Numbered from the stretch's first letter, positions 1-8,803 are shown. The stretch is 64,000 nucleotides of DNA from Actinoplanes lutulentus (GCF_003259845.1 NZ_QLMJ01000023.1:62001-126000); one strand, 5' to 3'. The notes: a model not told the origin generated them from the sequence alone. Made by a program: numbers and translations.

Positions 1-582
1 CGCCGCCTTCGAGGTACGCGTGGACGACGGCGATGTGGTGGCCGTAGCCGTGGCCGTGGCCGTAGCGATGGCCGTCGGAGAGGCCGTGGCCGACACGGAC
101 GGCGACGCCGTAGCGGTGGCCGACGCCGTGGCGGTGGTGGTGTACGCGGCGGCCACGTCACACCCGGTGGTCTCGGTCGACGTGGCCGACGACGCGTTCT
201 CCTCGGCCTCGTCGAGGTTGTCCTGTGCCTCGTCCAGCGCGTCCTCGGCGTCGTCGACCGCCTCGGCGGCGTCCGTGTCGTCGACGGTCGCGAGGACCTG
301 TCCCGCGGTCACCGTCGAGCCGGACCGGACCTTGATGGTCTCGACAGTGCCCTTGACCGAAAATGACAAGCTGCGCGTCTGTGCCGCCTGCAGCGTGCCG
401 GTCGTGGCGACCTCGGTGGTCACCGCGCCCTTGTCGACCGTGGCGGTCTCGGCCGCCTTCGTCTTGTCGTCCGCGGCGCCCGCCGTCAGCGCACGCACCA
501 CGCCGAAGGCGATCAACGCGAGCACGACGGCCGCCACGAGGAGCCAGATCAATCGCCGGCGACCGGCCAGTGCAACACCCAT
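1..582 (-). CDS. HlyD/MacA-type membrane fusion (periplasmic adaptor) protein, 3' end beyond the window
   Basis: An open minus-strand frame of 194 codons begins at ATG 582 and leaves the window at base 1 without a stop. The protein starts with basic residues and one membrane segment (about residues 10-30). A biotinyl-lipoyl-like half follows, with the motif GTVETIKVRSGSTVTAGQVL, then an acidic helix rich in DDAEDALDEAQ, as in the hairpin of HlyD/MacA adaptors. The last visible part is a Thr/Ala-rich low-complexity stretch. In Gram-positive bacteria such adaptors work with MacB-type ABC permeases at the outer face of the membrane; the permease would lie to the left, outside the window. No clear Shine-Dalgarno precedes ATG 582. 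The upstream frame closes at a TAG, so an earlier TTG (about 606) is the only nearby alternative. It diverges from the lipoprotein gene at 767, a pairing that suggests joint function. Confidence 0.75.
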   Translation of the reverse strand, partial: MGVALAGRRRLIWLLVAAVVLALIAFGVVRALTAGAADDKTKAAETATVDKGAVTTEVATTGTLQAAQTRSLSFSVKGTVETIKVRSGSTVTAGQVLATVDDTDAAEAVDDAEDALDEAQDNLDEAEENASSATSTETTGCDVAAAYTTTATASATATASPSVSATASPTAIATATATATATTSPSSTRTSKAA

Positions 583-766
583 GGCCGAGGAGTCTGGCGA
601 GCCCAACTCGCCGGGGCCTCGGTCCCGCCTCGGAGTTCGCTAGGAGCCGTACCGGCCGCTCTTAGGTAATTCCTAGGGTCGTCCGACGTTGCGCACAGCT
701 CCGGCCGCTTTCCTCTGATCCGGGCTTCCACCCACATTCTTGGCTTGCATCGACAGGAGACTCAAC

Positions 767-1414
767 GTGCCGGTAGTCAGTTCGAAGACGCGTCTCCGCG
801 CGGGCGCTCTGCTCGTGGCTTCCGTGGCCGTGCTGTTCACGGCGGCCTGCGGTGGCGGCTCGGACGACAGCAGCAGCACGAGTGGCACCAGCAGCGAGCA
901 GGGTGGCGGCAACTCGGCGTTCGCCGCGTACATCAGCTGCCTGAACGAGAACGGCGTGACCATCACGATGCCGTCCGGCGGCGCCGGCATGGGCAACGGC
1001 GGCGCCCGGCCGTCCGGAGCACCCGGCGGCGTCATGCCGTCCGGCGGCCCCGGCGGCGGTGGCCAGCCCGGCGCGATGCCGTCCGGCCAGCCCCGGCCCT
1101 CCGGCAGCGCCGGCCAGCGCGGTGGCGGCGGTTTCCCCGGCGGCGGCGGCTTCTCGCAGCCCGAGGGCGTCGATGACGCGACCTGGGAGAAGGCACAGAC
1201 CGCGTGCGCCTCGGTGCGGCCCAGCATGGGCGCCGGCCGCGGCAACGGTGGCGGCGGCAACAACGCCGGCGGCGGCGCGGACGCGGCGTACACCAACTGC
1301 CTCAAGGAGAACGGCGTCACCGACACCGCCAACCTCGACGAATCCAACGCGGCGACCAAGAAGGCCGTCGAGACCTGCTCGGTCCTGAAGCCGACGGCAG
1401 CCGCCACCTCGTAG
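767..1414 (+). CDS. Secreted lipoprotein with duplicated CLxENGV motif
   Basis: GTG 767 is chosen because AGGAGA lies six bases upstream. The 215-residue product has a basic N-terminus, a hydrophobic stretch and a lipobox (TAAC), then a Ser/Gly-rich spacer, so it should be an anchored extracellular lipoprotein. Two related blocks, AYISCLNENGVTI and AYTNCLKENGVTD, flank a Gly/Pro/Ser-rich region with repeated MPSGG units. Each block carries one cysteine and is followed later by another cysteine (TACAS, ETCSV), so disulfides are likely. Its function is unknown. The divergent HlyD-type adaptor at 582 suggests a role beside an ABC export or signalling complex. The gene ends in a strong intrinsic terminator. 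Confidence 0.8.
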   Translation: MPVVSSKTRLRAGALLVASVAVLFTAACGGGSDDSSSTSGTSSEQGGGNSAFAAYISCLNENGVTITMPSGGAGMGNGGARPSGAPGGVMPSGGPGGGGQPGAMPSGQPRPSGSAGQRGGGGFPGGGGFSQPEGVDDATWEKAQTACASVRPSMGAGRGNGGGGNNAGGGADAAYTNCLKENGVTDTANLDESNAATKKAVETCSVLKPTAAATS

Positions 1415-1430
1415 GTAACCCCCGAAGTTT

Positions 1431-1485
1431 CCGTGCCGGCGTCGCGCTGCCCCCCGTTGTAGCGACGCCGGCACGGTTCTTTTTC
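1431..1485 (+). terminator. Rho-independent terminator of the lipoprotein gene
   Basis: A perfect 15-bp inverted repeat (1431-1445 with 1462-1476, arm CCGTGCCGGCGTCGC) encloses a 16-base loop and is followed by TTCTTTTT. It begins 16 bases after the lipoprotein stop. It also overlaps the 3' end of the convergent LRV-like gene (stop at 1484). Confidence 0.9.
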
Positions 1486-2725
1486 AGCGCACCGCGGCTT
1501 CGGCGAGGATCTGTTCCATCAGGTCGACCGGCAGGTTGGGGTTCGCCGAGGCCGCGCTGGTGGTCTGCCGCTCCGCGAAGAGTTCGAGAGCCCGCTCCGG
1601 GGTCAGCCGCTCGTCGCCGGCCACCCATTTCCGCACCGCGGAGTCCTCGTCGTGACTGAGCCGCTCGATCAGCTCAGCCGGCGCGCGACGGTCGAGCACC
1701 ACGATGGCCCGGGCGTTCCAGTCCGGCGAATCCGCGTAGCCGGTCAGGTCCGCACCGGCCAGCGCCGGGTGCCAGAGCAGGTCCGTACGGGTGATCACCT
1801 GAGCTTCCAGATAGGTGTCCACCACCAGCGCCGCGGGCACGCCCGCGTGCTGCTCGCAGAGCAGCAGCCGGACCGGGAAGTCGTCGTCCGCCCCGAGCAG
1901 TTCGATCTGCGCCGGCGTGAGCCGCTTGTTGCGGGCCGCGCTGCGACGCAGCCCCGGGTGGGCCGACCGAACGCAGCGATCCAGCAGGTCACCGCCGGCG
2001 TCGAGGACCCACCCGAGCAACGGTATCCGGTCATCCTCGGTCACCGTGCAGGCGATCGCGGCCCGCTCCGGCTCGGTCAGGCCCGGCCGCATCGACAGGT
2101 GCAGCCGGACGTCCGGATCGGGGTCCGCCGCCAGCGTGCCGATCCACCGGGCCGGGAGCCCCGGATGGCCGGCCGCCGCGCGGCGATCCCCCGCCGAAGC
2201 GCTGCTCGCGAGCCGGTCCAGGTCCACTGCCGGCGCCGCCGTCTCGCTTCCGGCGCCCGGCAGGAGCGGGTCACCGAGCTGCCGGAGCGCGTCGAGCACA
2301 TCGGGCGGCAGGAGATCCGGCCGCTCGGCGAGGAACATCCGGACCAGCCGTCGCGGATCCCGGGCGAGCTTCCGGTACGCCCAGTCCGGCAACGTCGGCG
2401 CCCACCGCGCGTACGGCCCGTCGAGGAGCTCGATCACCACGGACGTGCTCGGGTCATCGATCAGACGGGCACGCTGCTCGGGCGCCGGGCCGGAGGTTCG
2501 TGCCAGGAACTGCCGGATCCTGGCGTCGGGGTGCGCCGCCAGGAAGTCGAACGTCTCGTCGGACCACCGCCGGCGTGTCAGGTCGAGTGGCCGGACGTCC
2601 GGATGGCCGATCACCCGCCGCAGGAGATCGAGCGGAAGTCCGGGGTTGCCGGCCAGGCCCCGAAGGCGGGAACGGTGGATCTCGTCGACGCGCAGGTTCA
2701 CTCCTCGGTCCGGCATCGATGGCAC
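1484..2725 (-). CDS. Leucine-rich-variant-like repeat protein
   Basis: The 413-residue protein has no signal peptide or membrane segment. It is built of degenerate helical repeats of the form 'GNPGLPLDLL', 'AGHPGLPARWI', 'AAHPDARIRQFLA', 'SAHPGLRRSAARNKRLTP' and, at the C-terminus, 'SANPNLPVDLMEQIL'. This resembles LRV/HEAT-like solenoids that bind other macromolecules. No enzymatic motif is visible. Two starts are possible, GTG 2725 and ATG 2716, and neither has a strong ribosome binding site. It is convergent with the lipoprotein gene and appears to be a single-gene unit. The function is unknown; a protein-binding scaffold is the most that can be said. Confidence 0.7.
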   Translation of the reverse strand: MPSMPDRGVNLRVDEIHRSRLRGLAGNPGLPLDLLRRVIGHPDVRPLDLTRRRWSDETFDFLAAHPDARIRQFLARTSGPAPEQRARLIDDPSTSVVIELLDGPYARWAPTLPDWAYRKLARDPRRLVRMFLAERPDLLPPDVLDALRQLGDPLLPGAGSETAAPAVDLDRLASSASAGDRRAAAGHPGLPARWIGTLAADPDPDVRLHLSMRPGLTEPERAAIACTVTEDDRIPLLGWVLDAGGDLLDRCVRSAHPGLRRSAARNKRLTPAQIELLGADDDFPVRLLLCEQHAGVPAALVVDTYLEAQVITRTDLLWHPALAGADLTGYADSPDWNARAIVVLDRRAPAELIERLSHDEDSAVRKWVAGDERLTPERALELFAERQTTSAASANPNLPVDLMEQILAEAAVR

Positions 2726-2788
2726 GCACCGACCTTACGGACGCTGGGCCGGCGGTGTGATCACCGCCGGCCCAGCGTCATCTCACGG

Positions 2789-3670
2789 TCAGATCAGCGG
2801 GCAGCTGCTGCGGTAGTCCGAGATGGAGACGCTGCTCGGGCCCGGGCAGATGAACTGGTCGTACCGGGTGTCGTTGTCGACGAAGCGCTTCAGCCAGGAC
2901 ACCGCCTGCACCGCCGTCCACGTGTCGGTGCTCTGCGGGAAGAAGTGGCTGGCGTTGTTCAGCTCCACGTACGACTTCTCGGCCGACGCCGGGATGCTGT
3001 TGTAGAACGGGATCGAGTGTGACGCGACGGGCGCGATCGTGTCCGACTCGCCACCGATGATCAGGGTCGGGACCTGGAGCTCGGACCAGGTCTTGTCGGT
3101 GTTCCACGGCGCGAGCGGGATGGCCGCCTGCAGGGACGGCCGGTCGCTGGCCGCTTCCAGGCTGCCACCGCCGCCCATCGAGTGCCCGGCCACGGCGAGC
3201 CGGCTCGCGTCGATGCGGGTACGCACCGAGCTGGACCGGGTCAGGTAATCCAGCGCCGCCAGGAGCTGGGTGCCCCGCGACGCCGGCTGGTCGGCCGTGG
3301 TGTTCGTCTCGATCCCGATCACCACGAAGCCGTGCGACGCCAGGCGCGGACCGAGCCAGGAGATGCTGGACCAGTACGCGGTGAAGCCCGGCGAGATCGC
3401 GATCGCACCGAACGTGCCGGAGCTGGTCGACGTCGGATAGTAGATCTCGCCGCCGCCGAACCCGCTGGCCGCGAGCCGGGAGACCGAGGTCTGCGAGACG
3501 GCGAACGGGCCGCGGGAGGCCTGCAGCGCGCTGAGCGTCGGGGCCGGACCCCGCTCGTAGGGATTGTCGGCGGCCTGCGCGGCGGTCACGCCCAGCCCTG
3601 CGGTCAGGGCGAGGGTGGCGGCGGCGGTGAGCAGGAAACGTCGGGTGCGAGAGGGAACGGTTGACTTCAC
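2789..3670 (-). CDS. Secreted cutinase-like polyester (PET) hydrolase
   Basis: This 293-residue alpha/beta hydrolase has a secretion signal ending near AQA (residues 31-33). It then follows the actinobacterial cutinase/PET-hydrolase family: NPYERGP, SGFGGGEIYYP, ISPGF (oxyanion-hole Phe96), the nucleophile elbow GHSMGGGG (Ser164), PW at 188-189, SDTIAPVA (Asp210) and NNASHFFP (His242). A C-terminal pair Cys275/Cys290 matches the family's conserved disulfide. Length and motif spacing are those of Thermobifida-type enzymes. It should cleave ester bonds of cutin, triglycerides or synthetic polyesters outside the cell. GTG 3670 is supported by AAGGAGA just upstream. It is divergent from a LuxR-LAL regulator, which may control it. 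Assignment to the family is strong; activity on PET is inference. Confidence 0.92.
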   Translation of the reverse strand: MKSTVPSRTRRFLLTAAATLALTAGLGVTAAQAADNPYERGPAPTLSALQASRGPFAVSQTSVSRLAASGFGGGEIYYPTSTSSGTFGAIAISPGFTAYWSSISWLGPRLASHGFVVIGIETNTTADQPASRGTQLLAALDYLTRSSSVRTRIDASRLAVAGHSMGGGGSLEAASDRPSLQAAIPLAPWNTDKTWSELQVPTLIIGGESDTIAPVASHSIPFYNSIPASAEKSYVELNNASHFFPQSTDTWTAVQAVSWLKRFVDNDTRYDQFICPGPSSVSISDYRSSCPLI

Positions 3671-3842
3671 GTCGATTCTCCTTAGACCGGGGGAATGGAT
3701 CGACGAGCGTCAGTCTCAGCCGGTCCGGGACGGTCAGGCATCGGCGAAATCACCGGTGTTGTCATCAGTCGGCAATGTCCCGGAAATTTCATCAACCGAA
3801 ATGGCCCTTTCGCGAAGCCGTCCGGCAGGCCAAAATCGCCCC

Positions 3843-6527
3843 ATGTTTGCTGCACCGTTAGTGCAAAAACTTCCGCCGGCCGTCGCGGGTCTGCTCGCCG
3901 CCGCCGAGGCCGGTCACCGTGGCGCGCTCGTCGTCCAGGGTCTTCCCGGCGCCGGCCGCACCACGCTCGCCGGCGCGGTGGCCCGCTCGGCGCACGACTG
4001 GACCGTCCTGTCCGCTCCGGGACATCAGGACGAGTCCGGTCTCGCGTACTCGGGCCTGCAACGTCTCCTGACCACCTCCGGTGACGTGACCGGAGAGCTG
4101 CAACGCGCTCTGCGCGGCGCGTCACCGCAGGTGGAGCGCCTTGCGCTCGGTCTTTCCCTTCACGATCACTTGGGTACGCTCAACGCACGGCAACCCCTGC
4201 TCTGCGTGATCGACGACGCGCACCTGATGGACGAGGCGTCCTGGCGGGCCGTGCTGTTCGCGGCGCGGCGGATGCCCCGGTTCGCGCTGCTGGCGACCAT
4301 GCCGGCCGGCGCCGATCCGGGCGGGCTGCCGGTGTTCCACCTCGATCCGCTCCCCCGCGACACGGCTCGTGACCTGCTGGCCCGGCACGCACCGGACCTG
4401 GCCCGGGAGGTAGCCGACGCGGTGATCGACCTGGCCGGCGGCAACCCGGCCGCCCTGATCGAGCTGGCCGGGGCACTGACGCCGGAGCAGCGCCGGGGCT
4501 ACGCGCCGCTGCCGGAGACGCTGCCGCCGGGGAGTCCGCTGCTGCTCCGGCACCGCGCGCTGGTGGAGTCGCTGCCGGCTGTGACGCGGGATCTGCTGCT
4601 GCTCGCGGCGGCCCGGCCGGCCGTGACCCTGCCCGATCTGCTGGCAGCGGGGCGCCCTGCCGCCCTGGATGACCTCGCACCTGCCGAACGGGCCGGGTTG
4701 ATCACGATTGACGGAGCGGCTGTCCGTTTCGGATCACCACTGGCGCGCGATGGCGCGTACGCCGGGAATGTGGTGAGCCGCCGGCGAGCCGCCCACCTCG
4801 CGCTGGCGCGGGTTCTGGATGCCGGCGGTGACCGGCTGCCGGCGCTGCTGCACCGGGCCGCGGCCTCGATCGGGCCGGACCCCGCGCTGGCGCGTGACCT
4901 GACCTGGGCCGCGCGCACCGCCGAGCCGGAGGCCGCGGCCGAGGCGCGCCGATGGGCCGCCGAGCTGTACCGGGACCCGGGTGATCGTGGTGAGGCGCTG
5001 CTCGACGCGGCCCGGTTCGCCTGGCTGACCGGGCATCCGCACGACGCCGGCCTGATGATCCGCAGAATTCCGCGGGCCGCCGGCACCGCCCGGGTACGCG
5101 CCCGCGGCCTGACCGCCGAGATGGGCCTGCCGGACGGCCGGCCCGGCGCCCGCGACCTGCTGCTGGACGTCGCCACCGAGCTGGCCGACAGCGACACCCC
5201 CACCGCCCTGGAAGCTCTCGCCCTGGCCGGTGAGGCCGCCGCCCGGCCCGGCGAACAGGGCCGGTACGCCGGCGTCGCCCGCCGCGTCACCGCACGTCAG
5301 CGTGGCGACGAACCGGCCGCCGTGACCCTGGCGTTCCATCATGTCGCCGGATTGGCCCGGATGGCCGACGGGGACGAGCCGGCCGCGTTCGCCCGGTTCC
5401 GCCGCGCCCTCGACGCGGCCGACCGGGTCACCGACCCCGGATCACTGGTCCGCGCCGCCACGGCCGGCATCCTGGTCGGCGACGTCCGCCGGGCCGCCGC
5501 CGTCGCGGGGCGCGCCGCCGTCCTGGCCCGCGAGTCGGGCGCGACCGTCCTGGTACCGCAGGCCCTGGAGATGGCCGCCACCGCCGAGCTGGCCTCGGGC
5601 GCTTACGCGTCCGCGCACACGGCCGCGCTCGACGGCGCCGCGATGGCCCGCGCCACCGGGCAGCCCGCCCTGGCCGCCGTGCACAGCGCGGTGCTCGCCG
5701 TGCTGGCCGCGCTCGTCGGTGATCGGGAGACCGCGCTGACCCGGATCGCCGCGGCCGGCGGCGGACCCTCCCGGGCACTCTGCGACTGGGCGCTCGCCCT
5801 GCTGGATCTGGTGGACGGGCGCGCACCCGCCGCCGCCGAGCGGCTGGGCCGGGTGGTCACCGCCTCACCGGGGTACGGGTCGGCGTTGCTGCAGGTGGCG
5901 GTGGTCCCGCATCTGCTGGAGTCGGCCGCGCAGGCGGGTGCGGGTTCTTCTGGCGCGGGTTCGTCTTTCCAGGCGGGCGCCGGCTCGCTGGGGCTGGACG
6001 CTGTGGCGGCCGGTTTCGACCGCTGGGCCGGGCGCACCGGGCAACCCGTCTGGCTGGCGCTGCGGGATAGATGCCGGGCGCTGCGGGCCGACGACGCCGA
6101 GGCGGCCGAGATCCATTTCCGGGAGGCGTTGCGGCACACCGGCGAGGCCGGGTTCCCCCGGGCGCACACCGAGCTGCTGTTCGGCAGGCTGCTGCGCCGG
6201 CGGCGACGGCACGTCGAGGCGCGTACCCACCTGCGGCGGGCGGCGGAGACGTTCCGGATGCTGGATGCGGAACCGTGGGCGGCGCAGAGCGTTCGCGAGC
6301 TGCGCGCCGCCGGTGAACGCGTCGAATCCCGGAAGATGTCCCTGGACGGCCTGGAGCTGACCGCACAGCAGGAACGGATCGCGGCGCTGGTCGCGGGCGG
6401 TGCCACCAACCGGGAGGTGGCGCAGGAGCTGCACCTGAGCCCGCGGACCGTCGACCATCACCTGCGCAACGTCTTCGCCCGGCTGGGCGTGCGGTCGCGC
6501 ACCGAGATGGCCCGGAAGCTCTTATAG
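3843..6527 (+). CDS. LuxR-family LAL-type transcriptional regulator with AAA/NACHT-like ATPase
   Basis: The 894-residue protein starts at ATG 3843 (no good ribosome binding site; the open frame extends further upstream but lacks family sequence). A P-loop at 33-41 reads GLPGAGRTT, so the usual lysine is arginine. Walker B is at 122-127 (VIDDAH). A long TPR-like helical middle follows. A LuxR helix-turn-helix occupies the last 55 residues, with TNREVAQELHLSPRTVDHHL as recognition region. Such large ATP-binding LuxR proteins usually activate neighbouring secondary-metabolism or degradative genes in response to a ligand. It is divergent from the cutinase-like gene, so that gene is the first candidate target. 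Its stop overlaps the 3' end of the convergent gene at 6522. Confidence 0.9.
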   Translation: MFAAPLVQKLPPAVAGLLAAAEAGHRGALVVQGLPGAGRTTLAGAVARSAHDWTVLSAPGHQDESGLAYSGLQRLLTTSGDVTGELQRALRGASPQVERLALGLSLHDHLGTLNARQPLLCVIDDAHLMDEASWRAVLFAARRMPRFALLATMPAGADPGGLPVFHLDPLPRDTARDLLARHAPDLAREVADAVIDLAGGNPAALIELAGALTPEQRRGYAPLPETLPPGSPLLLRHRALVESLPAVTRDLLLLAAARPAVTLPDLLAAGRPAALDDLAPAERAGLITIDGAAVRFGSPLARDGAYAGNVVSRRRAAHLALARVLDAGGDRLPALLHRAAASIGPDPALARDLTWAARTAEPEAAAEARRWAAELYRDPGDRGEALLDAARFAWLTGHPHDAGLMIRRIPRAAGTARVRARGLTAEMGLPDGRPGARDLLLDVATELADSDTPTALEALALAGEAAARPGEQGRYAGVARRVTARQRGDEPAAVTLAFHHVAGLARMADGDEPAAFARFRRALDAADRVTDPGSLVRAATAGILVGDVRRAAAVAGRAAVLARESGATVLVPQALEMAATAELASGAYASAHTAALDGAAMARATGQPALAAVHSAVLAVLAALVGDRETALTRIAAAGGGPSRALCDWALALLDLVDGRAPAAAERLGRVVTASPGYGSALLQVAVVPHLLESAAQAGAGSSGAGSSFQAGAGSLGLDAVAAGFDRWAGRTGQPVWLALRDRCRALRADDAEAAEIHFREALRHTGEAGFPRAHTELLFGRLLRRRRRHVEARTHLRRAAETFRMLDAEPWAAQSVRELRAAGERVESRKMSLDGLELTAQQERIAALVAGGATNREVAQELHLSPRTVDHHLRNVFARLGVRSRTEMARKLL

Positions 6528-6929
6528 AATGGCCTCGATGTGGTCCCAGCGCTCGGCCAGCTGGCGGCGGCGGACCGCCACCAGGTGGCCGGCCAGGATC
6601 GCCGGGTGGCCGCCGCGCACGCAGACGTCGGCCCCCGCGGTGAGCACGCCGGAGACCAGCTCCACCGCCGCCCAGTCGTCGATCAGCGCGACGATCCGGG
6701 TCTCGGACGGCAGCACCGCGCGGGCCACCCGCACGTCGTGCACGGTGGCGCCGCTGAGCACCACCAACTCGTCGGACCGGACGTCCTCCAGGCCGGGCGC
6801 CAGCCGCATCGACCAGCCCGACGGCAGGTGCTGCGGAAGGCTCGCCACCCGGCTCCGCTGCCCGAGCACAGCGACGACCGGGTGCGGCGCCGGAGCCGGC
6901 GCGGATTCTGGGTTGAGCTGCGTGAGCAT
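6522..6929 (-). CDS. Response-regulator-receiver-like protein without output domain
   Basis: This small protein (about 135 residues) has a pattern resembling a degenerate receiver or LuxR-type N-terminal domain: 'VVAVLGQRS', 'DELVVLSGATVHDVRVARAVLP', 'TRIVALIDDWAAVELVSGVLTAGADVCV'. The C-terminus is 'GGHPAILAGHLVAVRRRQLAERWDHIEAIL'. No helix-turn-helix follows. ATG 6929 is preferred because GAGGGG lies about nine bases upstream; ATG 6938 abuts that motif directly. The stop overlaps the end of the LAL regulator by six bases. The function is unknown; a stand-alone receiver-like regulator is a guess. Confidence 0.6.
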   Translation of the reverse strand: MLTQLNPESAPAPAPHPVVAVLGQRSRVASLPQHLPSGWSMRLAPGLEDVRSDELVVLSGATVHDVRVARAVLPSETRIVALIDDWAAVELVSGVLTAGADVCVRGGHPAILAGHLVAVRRRQLAERWDHIEAIL

Positions 6930-7019
6930 GGTGGTCATCCCCTCATTGGGTCCCTCGTGTAAGTCCACGATTGGCCCCGCGCCTGTGGGTCACCATGTGC
7001 CGTGCCTGTGTGTTGGATG

Positions 7020-7580
7020 TCAGGCGTTCCAGGAGCTGATCACCGGGTCCACCGTGTGCTCGAAACCCAGGGTGGAAAGGGTGCCGGTGTCCAGTTTCAG
7101 CAGGCCACCGGCGCTCGGCGGCAGGCCGACCCAGCGCGCGCCGGTCACCCGCAGGGTGTGCCCGTGCGCGACCAGGGCGACGTCGCCGTCGTACTCCTTG
7201 GCTTTCGCCAGGACGCGATCGATCCGGACTTTCATCTGCTCCGGGGACTCACCGCCCGGGCAGCCGTCGGTCCAGAGCGACCAGCCCGGCCGGGTCTCGT
7301 GGATCCGCTTGGTGGTGATGCCCTCGTACTCGCCGTAATTCCACTCGGCCAGGTCCTCGGTCACCTCGGTCACCGTGAGACCGGCGAGCTCGGCGGTCCG
7401 CAGCGCCCGCTTGCGCGGGCTCGACAGCACCGCGGCGAAAGTGCGGCCGGCCAGGCGCTGGGCGACGGCCTGTGCCTGCCGCTCACCCTCCGCGGTCAAT
7501 TCGAGATCCGTGTACGAGGTGTGGCGCCCGTTGGCACTCCACTCCGTCTGCCCGTGCCGGATCAGCACTATCTCCGCCAT
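7020..7580 (-). CDS. Histidine phosphatase family protein (phosphoglycerate-mutase-like)
   Basis: The 186-residue protein begins with the catalytic LIRHGQTEW motif (Arg8, His9), followed by SSPRKRALRTAE and the second catalytic histidine in ALVAHGHTLR (His139). These are the hallmarks of the two-histidine phosphatase superfamily. Full-length phosphoglycerate mutases are longer (about 230-250 residues), so this is more likely a phosphatase acting on a small phosphorylated metabolite. It is cytoplasmic, with no signal or membrane segment. It stands alone on the minus strand, with 50 bases or more on either side. The precise substrate cannot be read from the sequence. Confidence 0.9.
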   Translation of the reverse strand: MAEIVLIRHGQTEWSANGRHTSYTDLELTAEGERQAQAVAQRLAGRTFAAVLSSPRKRALRTAELAGLTVTEVTEDLAEWNYGEYEGITTKRIHETRPGWSLWTDGCPGGESPEQMKVRIDRVLAKAKEYDGDVALVAHGHTLRVTGARWVGLPPSAGGLLKLDTGTLSTLGFEHTVDPVISSWNA

Positions 7581-7664
7581 CGGCGCTCCCTGGTCATCAC
7601 CTGATCTTTGTACCCGTGATCTTTCTACCCGGTGACGCCGGCCGATTTCCTTATTTACCGCTCT

Positions 7665-7973
7665 TTATGACCAAGCTCCCGGTCGGTCGTCCCAGCGCAG
7701 GGTGAGCGGGTGGCGTTCTTCGTCACGGGCCGCCAGGTTCTCCACGGCCCGCAGGTACTGCCGCTGGGAGATCTCTCCGCTCAGGAGCTGGCCGGCCAGG
7801 ATGCCCTCCAGAGTGGCCGGTCCGGCGGACGGCTCGGCATGACTGCCGGGTGGCTTCACCGGCGCCGAGCCCCGGAATCTCTGTGGGGACCGCGGCTTCT
7901 CCGAGGAGAGCGGCCAGAGGGCGAGAATCGCGGCCAGGAGCAGGCCGATCACAGCCACGAACAGAACCATCAT
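7665..7973 (-). CDS. Small membrane protein with SHOCT-like C-terminal motif
   Basis: ATG 7973 is chosen because AGGGGG lies eight bases upstream; the open frame reaches further (8195) but that part looks non-coding. The 102-residue product has one N-terminal membrane segment (MMVLFVAVIGLLLAAILALW) and a Pro/Ser/Arg-rich linker. It ends in an amphipathic motif, LEGILAGQLLSGEISQRQYLRAVENLA, that resembles the SHOCT domain found at the ends of many small actinobacterial membrane proteins. SHOCT motifs are thought to mediate oligomerisation. No enzymatic function is apparent. Confidence 0.65.
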   Translation of the reverse strand: MMVLFVAVIGLLLAAILALWPLSSEKPRSPQRFRGSAPVKPPGSHAEPSAGPATLEGILAGQLLSGEISQRQYLRAVENLAARDEERHPLTLRWDDRPGAWS

Positions 7974-8159
7974 CACAACCACCCCCTGGGTGACATCTTC
8001 GCTACAAGCCCGGCTGATCACGAGTCGGCCGGGTGAAGTTTCGCCCTCGTCCCCAGCATGAGCAGGCCTTTTGATCGTGTCAGCGACCCGACTCAGTTCA
8101 GATGGCGCGAGATCGGCCACGCAACGTTTACGACTGCTCAATGACCGTCGATGCCTCAT

Positions 8160-8175
8160 AGGACTTTCGGCCCGG
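8160..8175. promoter_or_regulatory. Possible DevR/DosR-type box upstream of the DoxX gene
   Basis: The sequence AGGACTTTCGGCCCG lies about 85 bases before the DoxX start. It resembles the GGGACTTNNGNCCC-type palindrome bound by the DevR/DosR dormancy regulator of actinobacteria. The match is imperfect and there is only one copy. Confidence 0.3.
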
Positions 8176-8257
8176 GGACCGGTGTCCTCAGGCACCGGTG
8201 CGCGGCGCCCGCACGGCGAATAGTCATCGGTGAAGACACCACCTGAGGGAGGACCAG

Positions 8258-8803
8258 ATGACCACCATCACCCACCTGGAGAGTGTGGAGGCGCCGGGCT
8301 CCATGCTGACTCACACCGCCGCTCGTTCGCTGGCGGTCCTCCGGATCGCCACCGGCTTCGTCTTCCTCTGGGCGTTCCTGGACAAGACCTTCGGCTTCGG
8401 ATACGCCACCCCGTCCGCCCGCGCCTGGATCAACGGCGGCTCCCCGGCGAAGGGTTTCCTGGGTTCCCTGGAGACCGGCCCGTTCGCCGACGCTTTCCAC
8501 AGCATGGCCGGCAACCCGGTTGTCGACTGGCTCTTCATGCTCGGCCTGCTCGGCATCGGCGCCGCCCTGATCGCCGGCATCGGCCTGCGCATCAGCGCGG
8601 TGGCGACAGCACTGATGATGGCCTTCATGTGGGTCGCCGAGTGGCCGCCGGCGTCCGGGTCGAGCAACCCGATCGTCGACTACCACGTGATCTACGCGCT
8701 GGCGGCGGCGGTGCTGGCCCTGACCTACGCCGGCCACACCTGGGGCCTGGGCCGCCGATGGGCCACACTCCCCCTGGTCCAGCACAACCCCTGGCTGCTC
8801 TGA
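8258..8803 (+). CDS. DoxX-family membrane protein
   Basis: The 181-residue protein starts at ATG 8258 behind GAGGGAGGA. It has four hydrophobic segments (about residues 23-42, 88-110, 113-130 and 143-160). The N-terminal LAVLRIATGFVFLWAFLDKTFG is typical of the DoxX/thiosulfate:quinone oxidoreductase small-subunit-like family. Related proteins take part in membrane redox balance and oxidative-stress resistance. No catalytic partner gene is adjacent. A possible hypoxia/dormancy box lies upstream (8160-8175). The family call is firm; the reaction is unknown. Confidence 0.85.
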   Translation: MTTITHLESVEAPGSMLTHTAARSLAVLRIATGFVFLWAFLDKTFGFGYATPSARAWINGGSPAKGFLGSLETGPFADAFHSMAGNPVVDWLFMLGLLGIGAALIAGIGLRISAVATALMMAFMWVAEWPPASGSSNPIVDYHVIYALAAAVLALTYAGHTWGLGRRWATLPLVQHNPWLL

